Shown here in pieces: positions 43,873-52,329 of a stretch of DNA of 64,000 nt. Every line of letters starts with the position of its first letter. Positions within the stretch are counted from its first letter, which is position 1. Origin of the DNA: JAEUPI01 sp044222685 (GTDB lineage: Bacteria > Pseudomonadota > Gammaproteobacteria > Burkholderiales > Burkholderiaceae_C). The position numbers and the translations under genes were made by a program. The stretch covers positions 16,568 to 80,567 of the forward strand of contig JBGAMU010000005.1 in NCBI GenBank assembly GCA_044222685.1, given 5' to 3'. Under the pieces are notes generated by a model, which had not been told where the DNA came from, ran no database searches, and saw only the letters and a list, made by a program, of their open reading frames with translations.

Positions 43873-44520
43873 CTAGCGGCGGAACAATCCGAGGCGTTGC
43901 GCCTCGAGCGCCGCTTCGGCACGCGAGCTCACGTTGAGCTTGCGGTAGATCTGCTTCACGTAGTCGGCGATGGTGTGGCGCGACAGGCCCAGCTGCACGC
44001 CGATCTCGGGCAGCGTGAAGCCTTTGGCGACGCGCAGCAGCACCTCGCTCTCGCGTTCGGTCAGCGACACATGCGGCAGCGTATCGATCGGCGGCTTGGC
44101 TTGCGCCGCGAAGTAGGCGATGACCTTGCGCGCGATCGACGGCGACAGCGGCGGCTCGCCCTGGCTGATTCGCTGCAATTGCTCGGTGATCAACTCGCGC
44201 GACTGCTCCTTCAGGATGTAGCCGTACGCACCGGCCTGCAGCGCAGGGAATAGGTGCTCGTCGTCGTCGTGGATCGTCACGATGACCGACTGCGCCTCGG
44301 GCTGCGACTCGCGCAGCGCCGACACCACGTCGACACCCGAGCCGTCGGGCAGACCGAGGTCGATCAGCGCCAACTCGAACTTCTGCGCCGACACCTGTGC
44401 CAGCGCGTCGTGCACGCGTGCGCACTCGACGATCTGGGCGTTCGGAAAGACCTGGGTGACCAGCGACTTCAGCCAGGTGCGGATTTCGGGCAGGTCTTCG
44501 AGCAGCAGAATCGTCTTCAT
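43873..44520 (-). CDS. LuxR/NarL-type response regulator
   Basis: A 215-residue response regulator. The receiver domain begins MKTILLLEDLPEI with acidic residues in the pocket, and Asp54 (LALIDLGLPDGSG) is the phosphorylation site. The C-terminal LuxR helix-turn-helix is LTERESEVLLRVAKGFTLPEIGVQLGLSRHTIADYVKQIYRKLN. It pairs with the sensor kinase upstream (41-base gap) on the same transcript. Two adjacent ATGs (44523, 44520) follow GGAGG; I take the second because spacing is better. The target genes are unknown. Confidence 0.92.
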   Translation of the reverse strand: MKTILLLEDLPEIRTWLKSLVTQVFPNAQIVECARVHDALAQVSAQKFELALIDLGLPDGSGVDVVSALRESQPEAQSVIVTIHDDDEHLFPALQAGAYGYILKEQSRELITEQLQRISQGEPPLSPSIARKVIAYFAAQAKPPIDTLPHVSLTERESEVLLRVAKGFTLPEIGVQLGLSRHTIADYVKQIYRKLNVSSRAEAALEAQRLGLFRR

Positions 44521-44561
44521 CATGCCTCCACGGCAGTGAACTGCACCATCGTAACAGCGGG

Positions 44562-46493
44562 TCAGGCTGGGGCGACGTGCCGGTCCACCGGAAGCGTGAG
44601 GCGGATCACGGTTCCGTAGCCCGGTCCGGATTCGACCAGGCACTGGCCCTGCAGCTGCTTGGCGCGATGCTTCATGCTGGCCATGCCGTGGCCGCGGTCG
44701 AGTCGACCGTCGAGTTCCATCGGAATGCCCTTGCCGTTGTCCTGCACGATGAGCTGGAAGTCGCCGTCGGCAATCGTGCACCGCACCGTGCAGCGCGATG
44801 CCCCGCTGTGCTTGATGATGTTGCTGACCGCCTCGCGCAGGATGCGCGTGGTCTGCACGTAGGCCCGTGCCGACAGCATCTGCGGCACGTCTTCCTCGGT
44901 CGGCGCCTGCCAGTGCCCGTCGACGCCGGCCTGCGCCAGCCGCGACATCACCTCGGCGCGCCAGTCACCCAGCGCATTGAGCAGCGGCACCGGCTTGCCG
45001 GTGAGGCCGCGCACCGACAGGCGCATCTCCTCCAGTGCCTCGCGCGCCAGGGTGGAGATGCGTTCGTTGTCGCTGGTGTGCACGATGGTCAGCAGCTTGG
45101 CACCCAGGTCGTCGTGCAGGTCGGCGGCGATGCGCTTGCGCTCGCGCTCGGTGACCTGCTCGACCTTCAGGTCGGCCAGCTGAGCGAAGTTGCGCTCGAT
45201 CTGTGCTGCGGCGTCCTGCACCCGGCGCTCGAGTTCGATCCGGTCCTGCTGCGCGTCGTGCAGCGCCCGACCGTATTGCTGCACCATGCGCAGGCCGAGG
45301 CCCATGAAGAGCAGTGGCGGTACCAACTGGGCCGCATCGACCGCGCGCTGGTCGACGCCCAGCTGCTGCGCCGTGAACTCGATGCCCGCGGCGACCGCCA
45401 TGGCGCCGCCGAGCGAGGCCATCAGCCAGAACTGCTCGCGCCGCAACAGCCAGGCCTTGCGCAGGTAGTGCAAGGCGGCCACTGCAATCTGGATTGCCAG
45501 CACCACGTACCAGAAAGTGGCCATCGCGTGCAGGCGCTGCGCGCCGGCGACCATCAGGCTCAACGGCATGAGTGCGCATTGCACCGGCAGCCCGACGTCG
45601 ATCCAGCGCCGGCGTTCGCCACCGTAGCGCATGAGGAACTGCACCGCCGCAAAGGTGACGAACGAGGCCAGGATCGCCAGCAGGAACTCAGAGCTGGCGT
45701 TCGGCCACGGCAGGTCCGAGACCCATTGCCGCGACAGCACCAGCGCCCAACCGATCAGCAATGCACCGTAGTAGGCCATGAAGCTCTGCGCGCGGTTGAC
45801 CCAGCCCATCGCGAAGATCAGGCTGCCCACCAGCAGCAGGCTGCCGGTGACCACCTGCGGTAGGTTGACGGCGAACGCCGTGCGCCAACGGTGCTTGGCC
45901 GAGAGCACCGCGTGCGGCCCGAGCTCGAAGGCCGACAGGCCGCCCGCGCGTTGATGCGAGGCCACGCGCTGCAGGGGAAAGCCGGCCACCTTGAGATCGA
46001 GCTGGTTGTTGTGCGGCTCCACCAGTGCGCTGGGCAGTGCGATCAGCTGCGGGCGTTGACAGTTGCGCGAGACCGGCTCGGTGAGCCGGCCCGACACGTG
46101 GACCAGCCTGCCGTTGAGCAGCACCGCCACGCTGCTGCAAGCGCGCTCGATGTACAGCGCCATCAGCTCGCCACTGGCGCGCGCCGTCTCCGCATCGAAG
46201 CTCACGCGGTACCACACCGCGGTTGCGTCGCTCGGCTGGGTGTCGGCCCAGTCGTCGGGCAACGACACCCTGCGCGCACGGTTCGGCTCAGGCGGAAAGA
46301 ACTCGGAGTCCGCCGCCACCGAGAGCGCCTGCTTGAAGTGGATCGACGGCGTTGGCGTCGGCGCGACGCCGAACGCCGAGCCCGCCGCAGCGACAGCCAG
46401 CAGCCACAGGGTCAGTCGCAGGCATAGCGAACGGGCGCGGTTCACGTCGGGGGCAGGTGGAGCAACGGGCGCAGCCCGACGATTGTGCAGCAT
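44562..46493 (-). CDS. Sensor histidine kinase with 7TMR-DISM-like sensor
   Basis: A 643-residue kinase. An N-terminal signal/membrane segment precedes a periplasmic jelly-roll-like domain (about 50-210, with WADTQPSDATAVWYRVSF). A block of about seven membrane helices (215-405) follows, the 7TMR-DISM arrangement. A coiled-coil linker leads to a HisKA_3 region with phospho-acceptor His460 in ADLHDDLGAKLL and a HATPase domain (LREAVSNIIKHSGAS, DNGKGI, GHGMASMKHRA). It phosphorylates the adjacent LuxR-type regulator. The start at ATG 46493 is uncertain; GTG 46445 also precedes the signal helix. Confidence 0.9.
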   Translation of the reverse strand: MLHNRRAAPVAPPAPDVNRARSLCLRLTLWLLAVAAAGSAFGVAPTPTPSIHFKQALSVAADSEFFPPEPNRARRVSLPDDWADTQPSDATAVWYRVSFDAETARASGELMALYIERACSSVAVLLNGRLVHVSGRLTEPVSRNCQRPQLIALPSALVEPHNNQLDLKVAGFPLQRVASHQRAGGLSAFELGPHAVLSAKHRWRTAFAVNLPQVVTGSLLLVGSLIFAMGWVNRAQSFMAYYGALLIGWALVLSRQWVSDLPWPNASSEFLLAILASFVTFAAVQFLMRYGGERRRWIDVGLPVQCALMPLSLMVAGAQRLHAMATFWYVVLAIQIAVAALHYLRKAWLLRREQFWLMASLGGAMAVAAGIEFTAQQLGVDQRAVDAAQLVPPLLFMGLGLRMVQQYGRALHDAQQDRIELERRVQDAAAQIERNFAQLADLKVEQVTERERKRIAADLHDDLGAKLLTIVHTSDNERISTLAREALEEMRLSVRGLTGKPVPLLNALGDWRAEVMSRLAQAGVDGHWQAPTEEDVPQMLSARAYVQTTRILREAVSNIIKHSGASRCTVRCTIADGDFQLIVQDNGKGIPMELDGRLDRGHGMASMKHRAKQLQGQCLVESGPGYGTVIRLTLPVDRHVAPA

Positions 46494-46579
46494 CGAGACC
46501 CGACGAAATGAAGAGGGTTGTGCAGGTGTCGTGTCCCTGGCTGCCGTTCGCGGGAAAATGGCGCAATGCGGACGCCACC

Positions 46580-47530
46580 ATGATCCTTCGACACGAGTTC
46601 ACGCCTCAGGACAATCGACGTCTGGCGCATCTGTGCGGCCAGACCGACAGCCATCTGCGCGCCATCGAGGCGGCGCTCGACGTTCGCATCACGCGTCGCC
46701 AAGCGGCGTTTCGCATCGAAGGCGCGAAGCCGCGCGCCGAACGTGCGCGCGACGTGCTGCAGCAGCTCTACGACAAGGCATCGCGACCGGTGGAAGCCGA
46801 AAGCCTCGAGCTGGCCCTGGCGGGCGCGCGCGGCCCGGCTGCACCGGCGGGCGACGCGCCGATCGTGCTGCACACGCGCCGCGCCGATCTGATCGGGCGC
46901 ACGCCCAACCAAGTGCAGTACCTGCGTCACATCCTCGACCACGATCTCACGTTCGGCATCGGTCCGGCCGGCACCGGCAAGACTTTCCTGGCGGTGGCCT
47001 GCGCGGTCGACGCGCTCGAGCGCAGTGCCGTCCAGCGCATCGTGCTGACGCGGCCCGCCGTCGAGGCGGGCGAGCGGCTCGGATTCCTGCCGGGCGACCT
47101 GGCGCAGAAGGTCGATCCCTACCTGCGACCGCTGTACGACGCGCTGTACGACCTGATGGGCCTGGAGCGCGTGACCAAGGCGTTCGAGCGCGGCACCTTG
47201 GAGATCGCACCGCTGGCCTTCATGCGGGGGCGCACGCTGAACCATGCTTTCGTGATCCTCGACGAGGCGCAGAACACCACACCCGAACAGATGAAGATGT
47301 TCCTGACACGGGTGGGCTTCGGCACCAAGGCGGTGGTCAATGGCGACACCAGCCAGGTCGATCTGCCGCGCGGTGCGACCAGCGGCCTGATCGATGCCGA
47401 GCAGGTGCTGCGGCAGGTGAACGGCGTGGCGTTCACGCGTTTCACGTCGGCCGACGTGGTGCGCCATCCGCTGGTCGCGCGCATCGTCGAGGCCTACGAC
47501 GCGCAGCGGCGCGACGCGCCGCCCCGATGA
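46580..47530 (+). CDS. phoH: PhoH family P-loop ATPase (PhoL)
   Basis: A 316-residue cytoplasmic ATPase of the PhoH/YbeZ type, implicated in RNA metabolism with YbeY. An N-terminal KH-like part (LAHLCGQTDSHLRAIEAALDVRITRR) precedes the ATPase with Walker A GIGPAGTGKTFLAV and Walker B HAFVILDEAQNTTPEQM. ATG 46580 (MILRHEFTPQDNRRLAHLCG) is chosen because this is how close homologues begin; the frame extends 5' into the kinase promoter region. The stop overlaps the ybeY start by three bases, a conserved pairing. Confidence 0.93.
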   Translation: MILRHEFTPQDNRRLAHLCGQTDSHLRAIEAALDVRITRRQAAFRIEGAKPRAERARDVLQQLYDKASRPVEAESLELALAGARGPAAPAGDAPIVLHTRRADLIGRTPNQVQYLRHILDHDLTFGIGPAGTGKTFLAVACAVDALERSAVQRIVLTRPAVEAGERLGFLPGDLAQKVDPYLRPLYDALYDLMGLERVTKAFERGTLEIAPLAFMRGRTLNHAFVILDEAQNTTPEQMKMFLTRVGFGTKAVVNGDTSQVDLPRGATSGLIDAEQVLRQVNGVAFTRFTSADVVRHPLVARIVEAYDAQRRDAPPR

Positions 47531-47976
47531 GCGCTCCGCCCCCCGCGCTGAAGCTGTCGTTGCAGTTCGTCGATCCGCGCCACGCGGACCTGCTGCCGCG
47601 GCATCGCGTGCGGCGCTGGCTGCTGGCGGCGCTGGATCGGCCGGCCGAGATCACTGTGCGGCTGGTCGGCCGCGCCGAAGGGCGACGGCTGAACCGCGAC
47701 TTTCGCGGCAAGGACCATGCGACCAACGTGTTGACCTTCGCCTATCGCGACGACGCGGTGGTTCAGGCCGATCTGGTGCTCTGCTCACCCGTGCTGGTCG
47801 ACGAGGCACGGGCGCAGCGCGTCGAGCTGACGGCCCACTACGCGCACCTGCTGGTGCATGGCGCGCTGCACGCCCAGGGGCACGACCACGAGCGTGCGAG
47901 CGACGCCCGGCGCATGCAGGCCATCGAGACGCGCATCCTGCTCGCGCTGGGTTTCGACGATCCCTACGCGAGGTGA
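47527..47976 (+). CDS. ybeY: Endoribonuclease YbeY
   Basis: A 149-residue zinc-dependent ribonuclease for 16S rRNA 3'-end maturation and ribosome quality control. The family motif HGALHAQGHDHE carries the three metal-binding histidines, and NRDFRGKDHATNVLTFAY is the conserved core. ATG 47527 overlaps the phoH stop (ATGA). Length is typical. It is followed after 13 bases by the convergent CorA-like gene. Confidence 0.95.
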   Translation: MSAPPPALKLSLQFVDPRHADLLPRHRVRRWLLAALDRPAEITVRLVGRAEGRRLNRDFRGKDHATNVLTFAYRDDAVVQADLVLCSPVLVDEARAQRVELTAHYAHLLVHGALHAQGHDHERASDARRMQAIETRILLALGFDDPYAR

Positions 47977-47989
47977 TGGCCTCCCGTTG

Positions 47990-49108
47990 TCACGGCGGGT
48001 GATGCGTGCCGAGGTAGCGCTTGCGCCAGAAGAACGCGCCGAGACCCAGCCCCACCAGCATCATGATGGCGATGGCCACCCACACGCCGGTCGCGCTGTG
48101 GATCAACGGCAGCGCGTCGAAGTTCATGCCGAAGAACCCGGTGATCAGGTTCAGCGGCAGGAAAATGGCTGTCAACACGGTCAAGGTGCGCATGATCGCG
48201 TTGGTGCGGTTCGACAGCGCCGAAAAATGCAGCTGCACCGCGCCCTCGGCCGACTGCTCCAGGCGGCGTACGTGCGACAGCACACGCTCGATGTGTTCGA
48301 GCACGTCGCGCGATCGCACACGCAGCAACTCCTGCTCGCGCCGGCCGGCGTGGTCGGGTGGGGTCGGCCATTCCTCCAGAGCGTCGAGCCACTCCTGCAT
48401 CGCGCTGCGCTGGTCCTCGCAGATATCCTCCAGGGTGTGCAACGCATTGCGCGATTCGAGCAGCACCTGCCAGTTGCTGAAGTGGCTGCGTGGATTGAGC
48501 AGCTCTTCCTGCAGCAGGCCGAGCTGGCGCGTCAGCAGCCTGCGCAGTTCGAGATAGCCGTCGACCATGTGATTGACCATGCGCAGCATCAGGTCGGCCG
48601 GGCTGCTCGGCAGGCGCGAGGCGCCGCGCGGATCGGTGCCCTGGCCGAGATGCGACAGTCGCTGGGCGAAGTACTCGCGCACCAGGCAATCGACCGGGTG
48701 CACGGTGATCAACACACGGTCGAAGATCGCGAAACCGACCGGGTTGGTGTCCACCGACTGCAGGGTGCGACGTGCCGAAATCGCCCCACCGTCGGCCGCG
48801 GCGCCCTCCGCTTCGCTGCGTGCGGCGCTCAGCCGGCGGAACACCATCAAGTCGTACCACGAGGTGTAGTCGAAGTGCGAGGGCAGTTGCGCATTGAGCA
48901 GGTCGGAGACGTGCAGGTCCACGATCTGGCCGCCGGTCCAGCGCTGCAACGCGGCCTGAACGTCGGCGGCGCCGACGGCCAGTGCGTGGCGGCTGACGCC
49001 GATCCAGACGAAGCCCTTGGCCGGCAGCGCCTCGGGCAGTTCAAACAGTTCGGTGAAGTGATCGCTCTGAAGATGGAAAACGCGCACCAGGCGCGCTGCG
49101 TCAGCCAT
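47990..49108 (-). CDS. CorA family magnesium/divalent cation transporter
   Basis: A 372-residue CorA-like channel. A large cytoplasmic N-terminal domain and long stalk helices (RRLLTRQLGLLQEELLN, ERVLSHVRRLEQSAEGAV) lead to two C-terminal membrane helices. The signature GMN lies between them (NLITGFFGMNFDALP), and a short basic tail follows (FFWRKRYLGTHHPP). It imports Mg2+ or a related divalent cation; ZntB-like zinc export is an alternative. ATG 49108 overlaps the hemB stop by eight bases, better than ATG 49138 deeper inside hemB. Confidence 0.9.
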   Translation of the reverse strand: MADAARLVRVFHLQSDHFTELFELPEALPAKGFVWIGVSRHALAVGAADVQAALQRWTGGQIVDLHVSDLLNAQLPSHFDYTSWYDLMVFRRLSAARSEAEGAAADGGAISARRTLQSVDTNPVGFAIFDRVLITVHPVDCLVREYFAQRLSHLGQGTDPRGASRLPSSPADLMLRMVNHMVDGYLELRRLLTRQLGLLQEELLNPRSHFSNWQVLLESRNALHTLEDICEDQRSAMQEWLDALEEWPTPPDHAGRREQELLRVRSRDVLEHIERVLSHVRRLEQSAEGAVQLHFSALSNRTNAIMRTLTVLTAIFLPLNLITGFFGMNFDALPLIHSATGVWVAIAIMMLVGLGLGAFFWRKRYLGTHHPP

Positions 49109-50105
49109 CACGCAGCAGCCGAGCTGCGTCGAGCGCAAAGTAGGTCAGCACGCCGTCGGCACCGGCGCGCCTGAAGGCGAGCAGCGACTCCATCATCACG
49201 GCGTCGTGGTCGAGCCAGCCGTTCGCCGCGGCGGCCTTCAGCATCGCGTACTCGCCGCTGACCTGGTAGACGAAGGTCGGCATGCGAAAAGCGTCCTTCA
49301 CGCGACGCACGATGTCGAGGTAGGGCATGCCGGGCTTGACCATCACCATGTCGGCACCCTCGGCGATGTCGAGCGACACCTCGCGCAGCGCCTCGTCGGA
49401 GTTGCCCGGGTCCATCTGGTAGACCTTCTTGTCGCTCTTGCCGAGGTTGCCCTTGCTGCCGACGGCATCGCGAAACGGGCCGTAGAAGGCGCTCGCGTAC
49501 TTGGCGCTGTAGGCCATGATGCGGGTATGGATGCGGCCGGCCTCCTCGAGCGCCTGGCGGATCGCGCCGATGCGGCCGTCCATCATGTCGCTCGGCGCGA
49601 CGATGTCGACGCCGGCCTCGGCCTGCACCAGCGCCTGGCGCACCAGGACCTGCACGGTGCTGTCGTTCAGGATGTAGCCGGTCTCGTCGAGCAGACCGTC
49701 CTGCCCGTGGCTGGTGAACGGGTCGAGCGCCACGTCGGTCAGGATGCCGAGTTCGGGGAAGCGCGCCTTCAACTCGCGCACGGCACGCGGCACCAGACCG
49801 TCGGGGTTGGTGGCCTCGCGGCCGTCGGGCGTCTTCAGCCTGGCGTCGATCACCGGGAACAGCGCCATCACCGGCACGCGCAGTTGCAGGCAGCGCTCGG
49901 CCAGCGGCAGCAGGCGGTCGACCGACAGGCGTTGCACGCCCGGCATGCTGGCGACGTCCTGCGCATGGTTGGCGCCGTCGAGCACGAACACCGGCATGAT
50001 CAGATCCGACGGATCGAGCCGGTTCTCGCGCACCAATGCGCGGGTAAAGGCATCGCGTCGCAGGCGCCGCGGGCGGCTGGCAGGAAAAGGAGGTAGGGCG
50101 GGCAC
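49101..50105 (-). CDS. hemB: Delta-aminolevulinic acid dehydratase (porphobilinogen synthase)
   Basis: A 334-residue haem biosynthesis enzyme that joins two 5-aminolevulinate molecules to porphobilinogen. The Schiff-base lysines lie in MAYSAKYASAFYGPFR and MVMVKPGMPYLDIV. The region that carries the catalytic zinc cysteines in other species reads TDVALDPFTSHGQDG, the Asp-rich magnesium-type variant. Length is normal. It overlaps the CorA-like gene, and Mg2+ supply next to a Mg-type HemB is a neat coincidence. A HemJ/CopD-like gene is transcribed divergently. Confidence 0.96.
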   Translation of the reverse strand: MPALPPFPASRPRRLRRDAFTRALVRENRLDPSDLIMPVFVLDGANHAQDVASMPGVQRLSVDRLLPLAERCLQLRVPVMALFPVIDARLKTPDGREATNPDGLVPRAVRELKARFPELGILTDVALDPFTSHGQDGLLDETGYILNDSTVQVLVRQALVQAEAGVDIVAPSDMMDGRIGAIRQALEEAGRIHTRIMAYSAKYASAFYGPFRDAVGSKGNLGKSDKKVYQMDPGNSDEALREVSLDIAEGADMVMVKPGMPYLDIVRRVKDAFRMPTFVYQVSGEYAMLKAAAANGWLDHDAVMMESLLAFRRAGADGVLTYFALDAARLLRDG

Positions 50106-50178
50106 GATCAGGGTCCTTCACGCGTGGCGAGGACACGACGGGGACGCGCTGCGCCGGTTCCATCCGGTGTTACGCGGA

Positions 50179-50207
50179 GTCACACCTCGACGACCCTCTG
50201 CTAGTAT
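50179..50207 (+). promoter_or_regulatory. Promoter of the candidate small RNA
   Basis: GTCACA (50179-50184, four of six matches to TTGACA) is followed after 17 bases by TAGTAT (50202-50207, four of six matches to TATAAT). Transcription would start near 50213-50216, exactly at the base of the first hairpin. It lies in the divergent gap between hemB and the HemJ/CopD-like gene. Confidence 0.5.
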
Positions 50208-50212
50208 GCGCG

Positions 50213-50326
50213 CCGAATGATAGCCGCAAGGCTGTCATTCCCTGCTTTTCCTCCCTGAGCAGGTGCCTTACCGTGATGACAGCGTTAAGGCTTGCAGCCC
50301 CGACTGTTGAAGTCGGGGCTTTTTTT
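50213..50326 (+). ncRNA. Candidate small regulatory RNA between hemB and hemJ-like gene
   Basis: A 114-base region with promoter, structure and terminator but no open frame of interest. Hairpin 1 is AATGATAGCC (50216-50225) against GGCTGTCATT (50230-50239), ten pairs with one G-U closed by a GCAA tetraloop. Hairpin 2 pairs CCTGC (50241-50245) with GCAGG (50259-50263), exposing a 13-base loop that contains TTTTCCTCCCT, complementary to Shine-Dalgarno sequences. Hairpin 3 pairs GCCTTA (50265-50270) with TAAGGC (50286-50291). An intrinsic terminator closes it. This layout is that of a trans-acting sRNA. The family is not identified. Confidence 0.6.
50296..50326 (+). terminator. Intrinsic terminator of the candidate small RNA
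   Basis: A perfect nine-pair stem, AGCCCCGAC (50296-50304) and GTCGGGGCT (50312-50320), with a seven-base loop and a run of seven T (50320-50326). It is the clearest rho-independent terminator in the window. No plus-strand protein gene lies upstream for it to serve. Confidence 0.9.
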
Positions 50327-50393
50327 CGGCGCTGAGGTTCGGTGCGATCCGCCCCATGGGCGCCGGCGCGAGGACCTTCGCGATAATCGCCCG

Positions 50394-50834
50394 ATGAGCA
50401 GCGCCTACCTGTGGGTCAAGGCCTTCCACCTCGTGTTCGTGGCCAGTTGGTTCGCCGGGCTGTTCTATCTGCCGCGCATCTTCGTCAACCTGGCCGCGGT
50501 GGCGGCCGACAGCCACGCCGAGCGCGAACGCCTGTTGTTGATGGCGCGGCGGCTGTATCGGTTTGCCAACGGGCTGATGCTCGTCGCGCTGCTGCTGGGC
50601 TTCTGGCTCTGGCTCGGCTTCGACGCCTGGCGCGGCTTCGGCCATGGCTGGCTCAACCTGAAGCTGCTGCTGGTGATCGGCGTGATCGGCTATCACCACG
50701 CCTGCCGCTCGATTCTGCGGCGCTTCGAACAGCTCACCAATCAGCGCTCGGAGCGCTGGTACCGGGTGTTCAACGAAGTGTCGGTGTTGCTGTTCGCCGC
50801 CATCGTCGTGCTGGTGGTCGTCAAGCCGCTGTGA
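50394..50834 (+). CDS. HemJ/CopD-like membrane protein
   Basis: A 146-residue, four-helix inner membrane protein. It begins MSSAYLWVKAFHLVFVASWFAGLFYLPRIFVNL, and GHGWLNLKLLLVIGVIGYHHA keeps the conserved His and Lys of HemJ, the protoporphyrinogen IX oxidase of many bacteria. CopD-like annotation is the alternative name for the same fold. Divergent position next to hemB supports a haem role. ATG 50394 is preferred, and an extension back to 50292 would run through the terminator. It is followed four bases later by the VanZ-like gene. Confidence 0.8.
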   Translation: MSSAYLWVKAFHLVFVASWFAGLFYLPRIFVNLAAVAADSHAERERLLLMARRLYRFANGLMLVALLLGFWLWLGFDAWRGFGHGWLNLKLLLVIGVIGYHHACRSILRRFEQLTNQRSERWYRVFNEVSVLLFAAIVVLVVVKPL

Positions 50835-50838
50835 GTCC

Positions 50839-51957
50839 GTGACCGAGCCCGCACCACGCCCGCGCGGCCTGTCGGTGCTGCTGACCTGGGCCTGGTTCGT
50901 GGTGATCGTCTATGCGAGCCTGTTCCCGTTCAGCGGCTGGCGGCTGCCCGCCGGAGCGGCCATCTGGAGCCTGCTGGCGCTGCCCTGGCCGCAGTGGCAT
51001 GACCGCTTCGACCTCTGGTCCAACCTGGCGGCCTATCTGCCGCTGGGCGCGCTGCTCGTGTTGCGGCAAGAGGCTGCGTCGACGCCGCGCGTCATCGGCC
51101 GCGCCGTGTTGCAGGCGTCGGCTTTGTCCTATGCGCTGGAGGTCCTGCAGTTCGCCCTGCCGCAGCGGGTGCCCTCGCTGGTCGACTGGATGCTCAACAG
51201 CGCCGGCGCGCTGGTCGGTGCCTCGGCCGCCGCGTGGCTGCGCCAATCGCGCTGGCGACAGGCCGTCGCGCTGGCGCGAGAGCGCTGGTTCGAGCGCCAC
51301 GGACCGGCCGGCCTCATCCTGATCGGCATGTGGCCGGTCGGATTGCTGTTCCCAGCCCCTGTGCCGCTCGGCCTCGGCCAGGTGTGGGATCGATTGCGTG
51401 ACCAGTTGGGTGAGGCCTTGCTCGGCGCGCGCTGGGCCGAGGGACTGTTGCTCGGCCTCGGTCCGGGCAACGTGGCGCCGGCACCGCTGGCGCCTGCCAC
51501 CGAGGTACTGGCCGTGTCGCTCGGCCTGCTGGGTCCGTGCATGGTGTCGTTCTGTGTCACCCGGTCGATGCAACGGCGGGCGCTGCTGGCGACCGGCGCC
51601 GCTGCGCTGGCCGCCAGCGTGACCACGCTGTCGACGGCGCTGAACTTCGGTCCGCAGCATGCGCTGGCCTGGAGTACCCCCACGGCACTGGGCGGAATCG
51701 CGCTCGGCCTGGCGTGTGCCGGGGCACTGTTGCGCGTCAATGCGCGCGTGGTTGCCGGCATCGGACTGATGGCGATCACCGCGTCGGTGGCGTTGGTGGC
51801 CCAAGCGCCGTCGGACCCCTATTTCGCCGAGAGCCTCAGCGGCTGGGAGCAGGGCCGCTTCATCCGCTTTCACGGTGTGGCGCAGTGGGTCGGTTGGTGC
51901 TGGCCGTATGCGGCGATGTCCTGGTTGCTGGCGCGCATCGGCGAACGCCAAGGCTGA
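50839..51957 (+). CDS. VanZ-like family membrane protein
   Basis: A 372-residue integral membrane protein. The N-terminal VanZ-like domain contains VIVYASLFPFSGWRLP, DLWSNLAAYLPLGALLVL and LEVLQFALPQRVPSLVDWMLNSAGALVG, the typical motif order. Further helices make up the C-terminal half, which I do not recognise. Its role is unknown; VanZ itself gives low-level teicoplanin resistance. GTG 50839 is the start, four bases after the preceding stop. Confidence 0.83.
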   Translation: MTEPAPRPRGLSVLLTWAWFVVIVYASLFPFSGWRLPAGAAIWSLLALPWPQWHDRFDLWSNLAAYLPLGALLVLRQEAASTPRVIGRAVLQASALSYALEVLQFALPQRVPSLVDWMLNSAGALVGASAAAWLRQSRWRQAVALARERWFERHGPAGLILIGMWPVGLLFPAPVPLGLGQVWDRLRDQLGEALLGARWAEGLLLGLGPGNVAPAPLAPATEVLAVSLGLLGPCMVSFCVTRSMQRRALLATGAAALAASVTTLSTALNFGPQHALAWSTPTALGGIALGLACAGALLRVNARVVAGIGLMAITASVALVAQAPSDPYFAESLSGWEQGRFIRFHGVAQWVGWCWPYAAMSWLLARIGERQG

Positions 51958-52002
51958 AGGCCCGACCGGCGTGAAATTGGCGCTCTCTACAATCGCGCAG
52001 CC

Positions 52003-52329
52003 ATGAGCTATTACAAGCATCACATCTTCTTCTGCCTGAACCAGCGCGACAACGGCGAGGCCTGCTGCGCGCAGCACGCGCCGCAGCGCGCCCTCGACCG
52101 CTGCAAGGCGCAGGTGAAGGCAGCCTCGCTGGCGGGGCCAGGCGGTGTGCGGGTCAACAAGGCGGGCTGTCTGGATCGCTGTGCCGGCGGCCCCGTGGCG
52201 GTGGTGTATCCCGAAGCGGTCTGGTACACCTATGTCGACGAGGCCGACATCGACGAGATCGTCGAGTCGCATCTCAAGCATGGCAAGGTGGTGGAGCGGT
52301 TGCTGCTCCCGCCGCACATCGGGCGCTGA
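52003..52329 (+). CDS. Thioredoxin-fold [2Fe-2S] ferredoxin
   Basis: A 108-residue protein of the thioredoxin-like [2Fe-2S] ferredoxin family. Cysteines occur at 11 (FFCLNQ), 21-22 (EACCAQH), 34 (DRCKAQ), 56 (KAGCLDRC) and 60. The pattern Cys11...Cys56-x3-Cys60 plus one of the 21/22/34 cysteines suits a 2Fe-2S cluster. It carries electrons in the cytoplasm; the partner is unknown. Its stop overlaps the start of the next gene by one base (TGATG). Confidence 0.88.
   Translation: MSYYKHHIFFCLNQRDNGEACCAQHAPQRALDRCKAQVKAASLAGPGGVRVNKAGCLDRCAGGPVAVVYPEAVWYTYVDEADIDEIVESHLKHGKVVERLLLPPHIGR

Noticed and set aside
47976..48004. A bidirectional terminator between ybeY and the CorA-like gene
   Set aside because: Only a four-pair CCCG/CGGG match with a large loop and no T-run is visible.
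50213..50326. The structured RNA as 6S RNA or signal recognition particle RNA
   Set aside because: It is too short for 6S and lacks its long open-bubble stem, and it lacks the conserved SRP tip sequence.
50292..50393. Upstream extension of the HemJ-like protein through the terminator
   Set aside because: The extra residues come from the terminator stem and T-run; the conserved family start is at ATG 50394.
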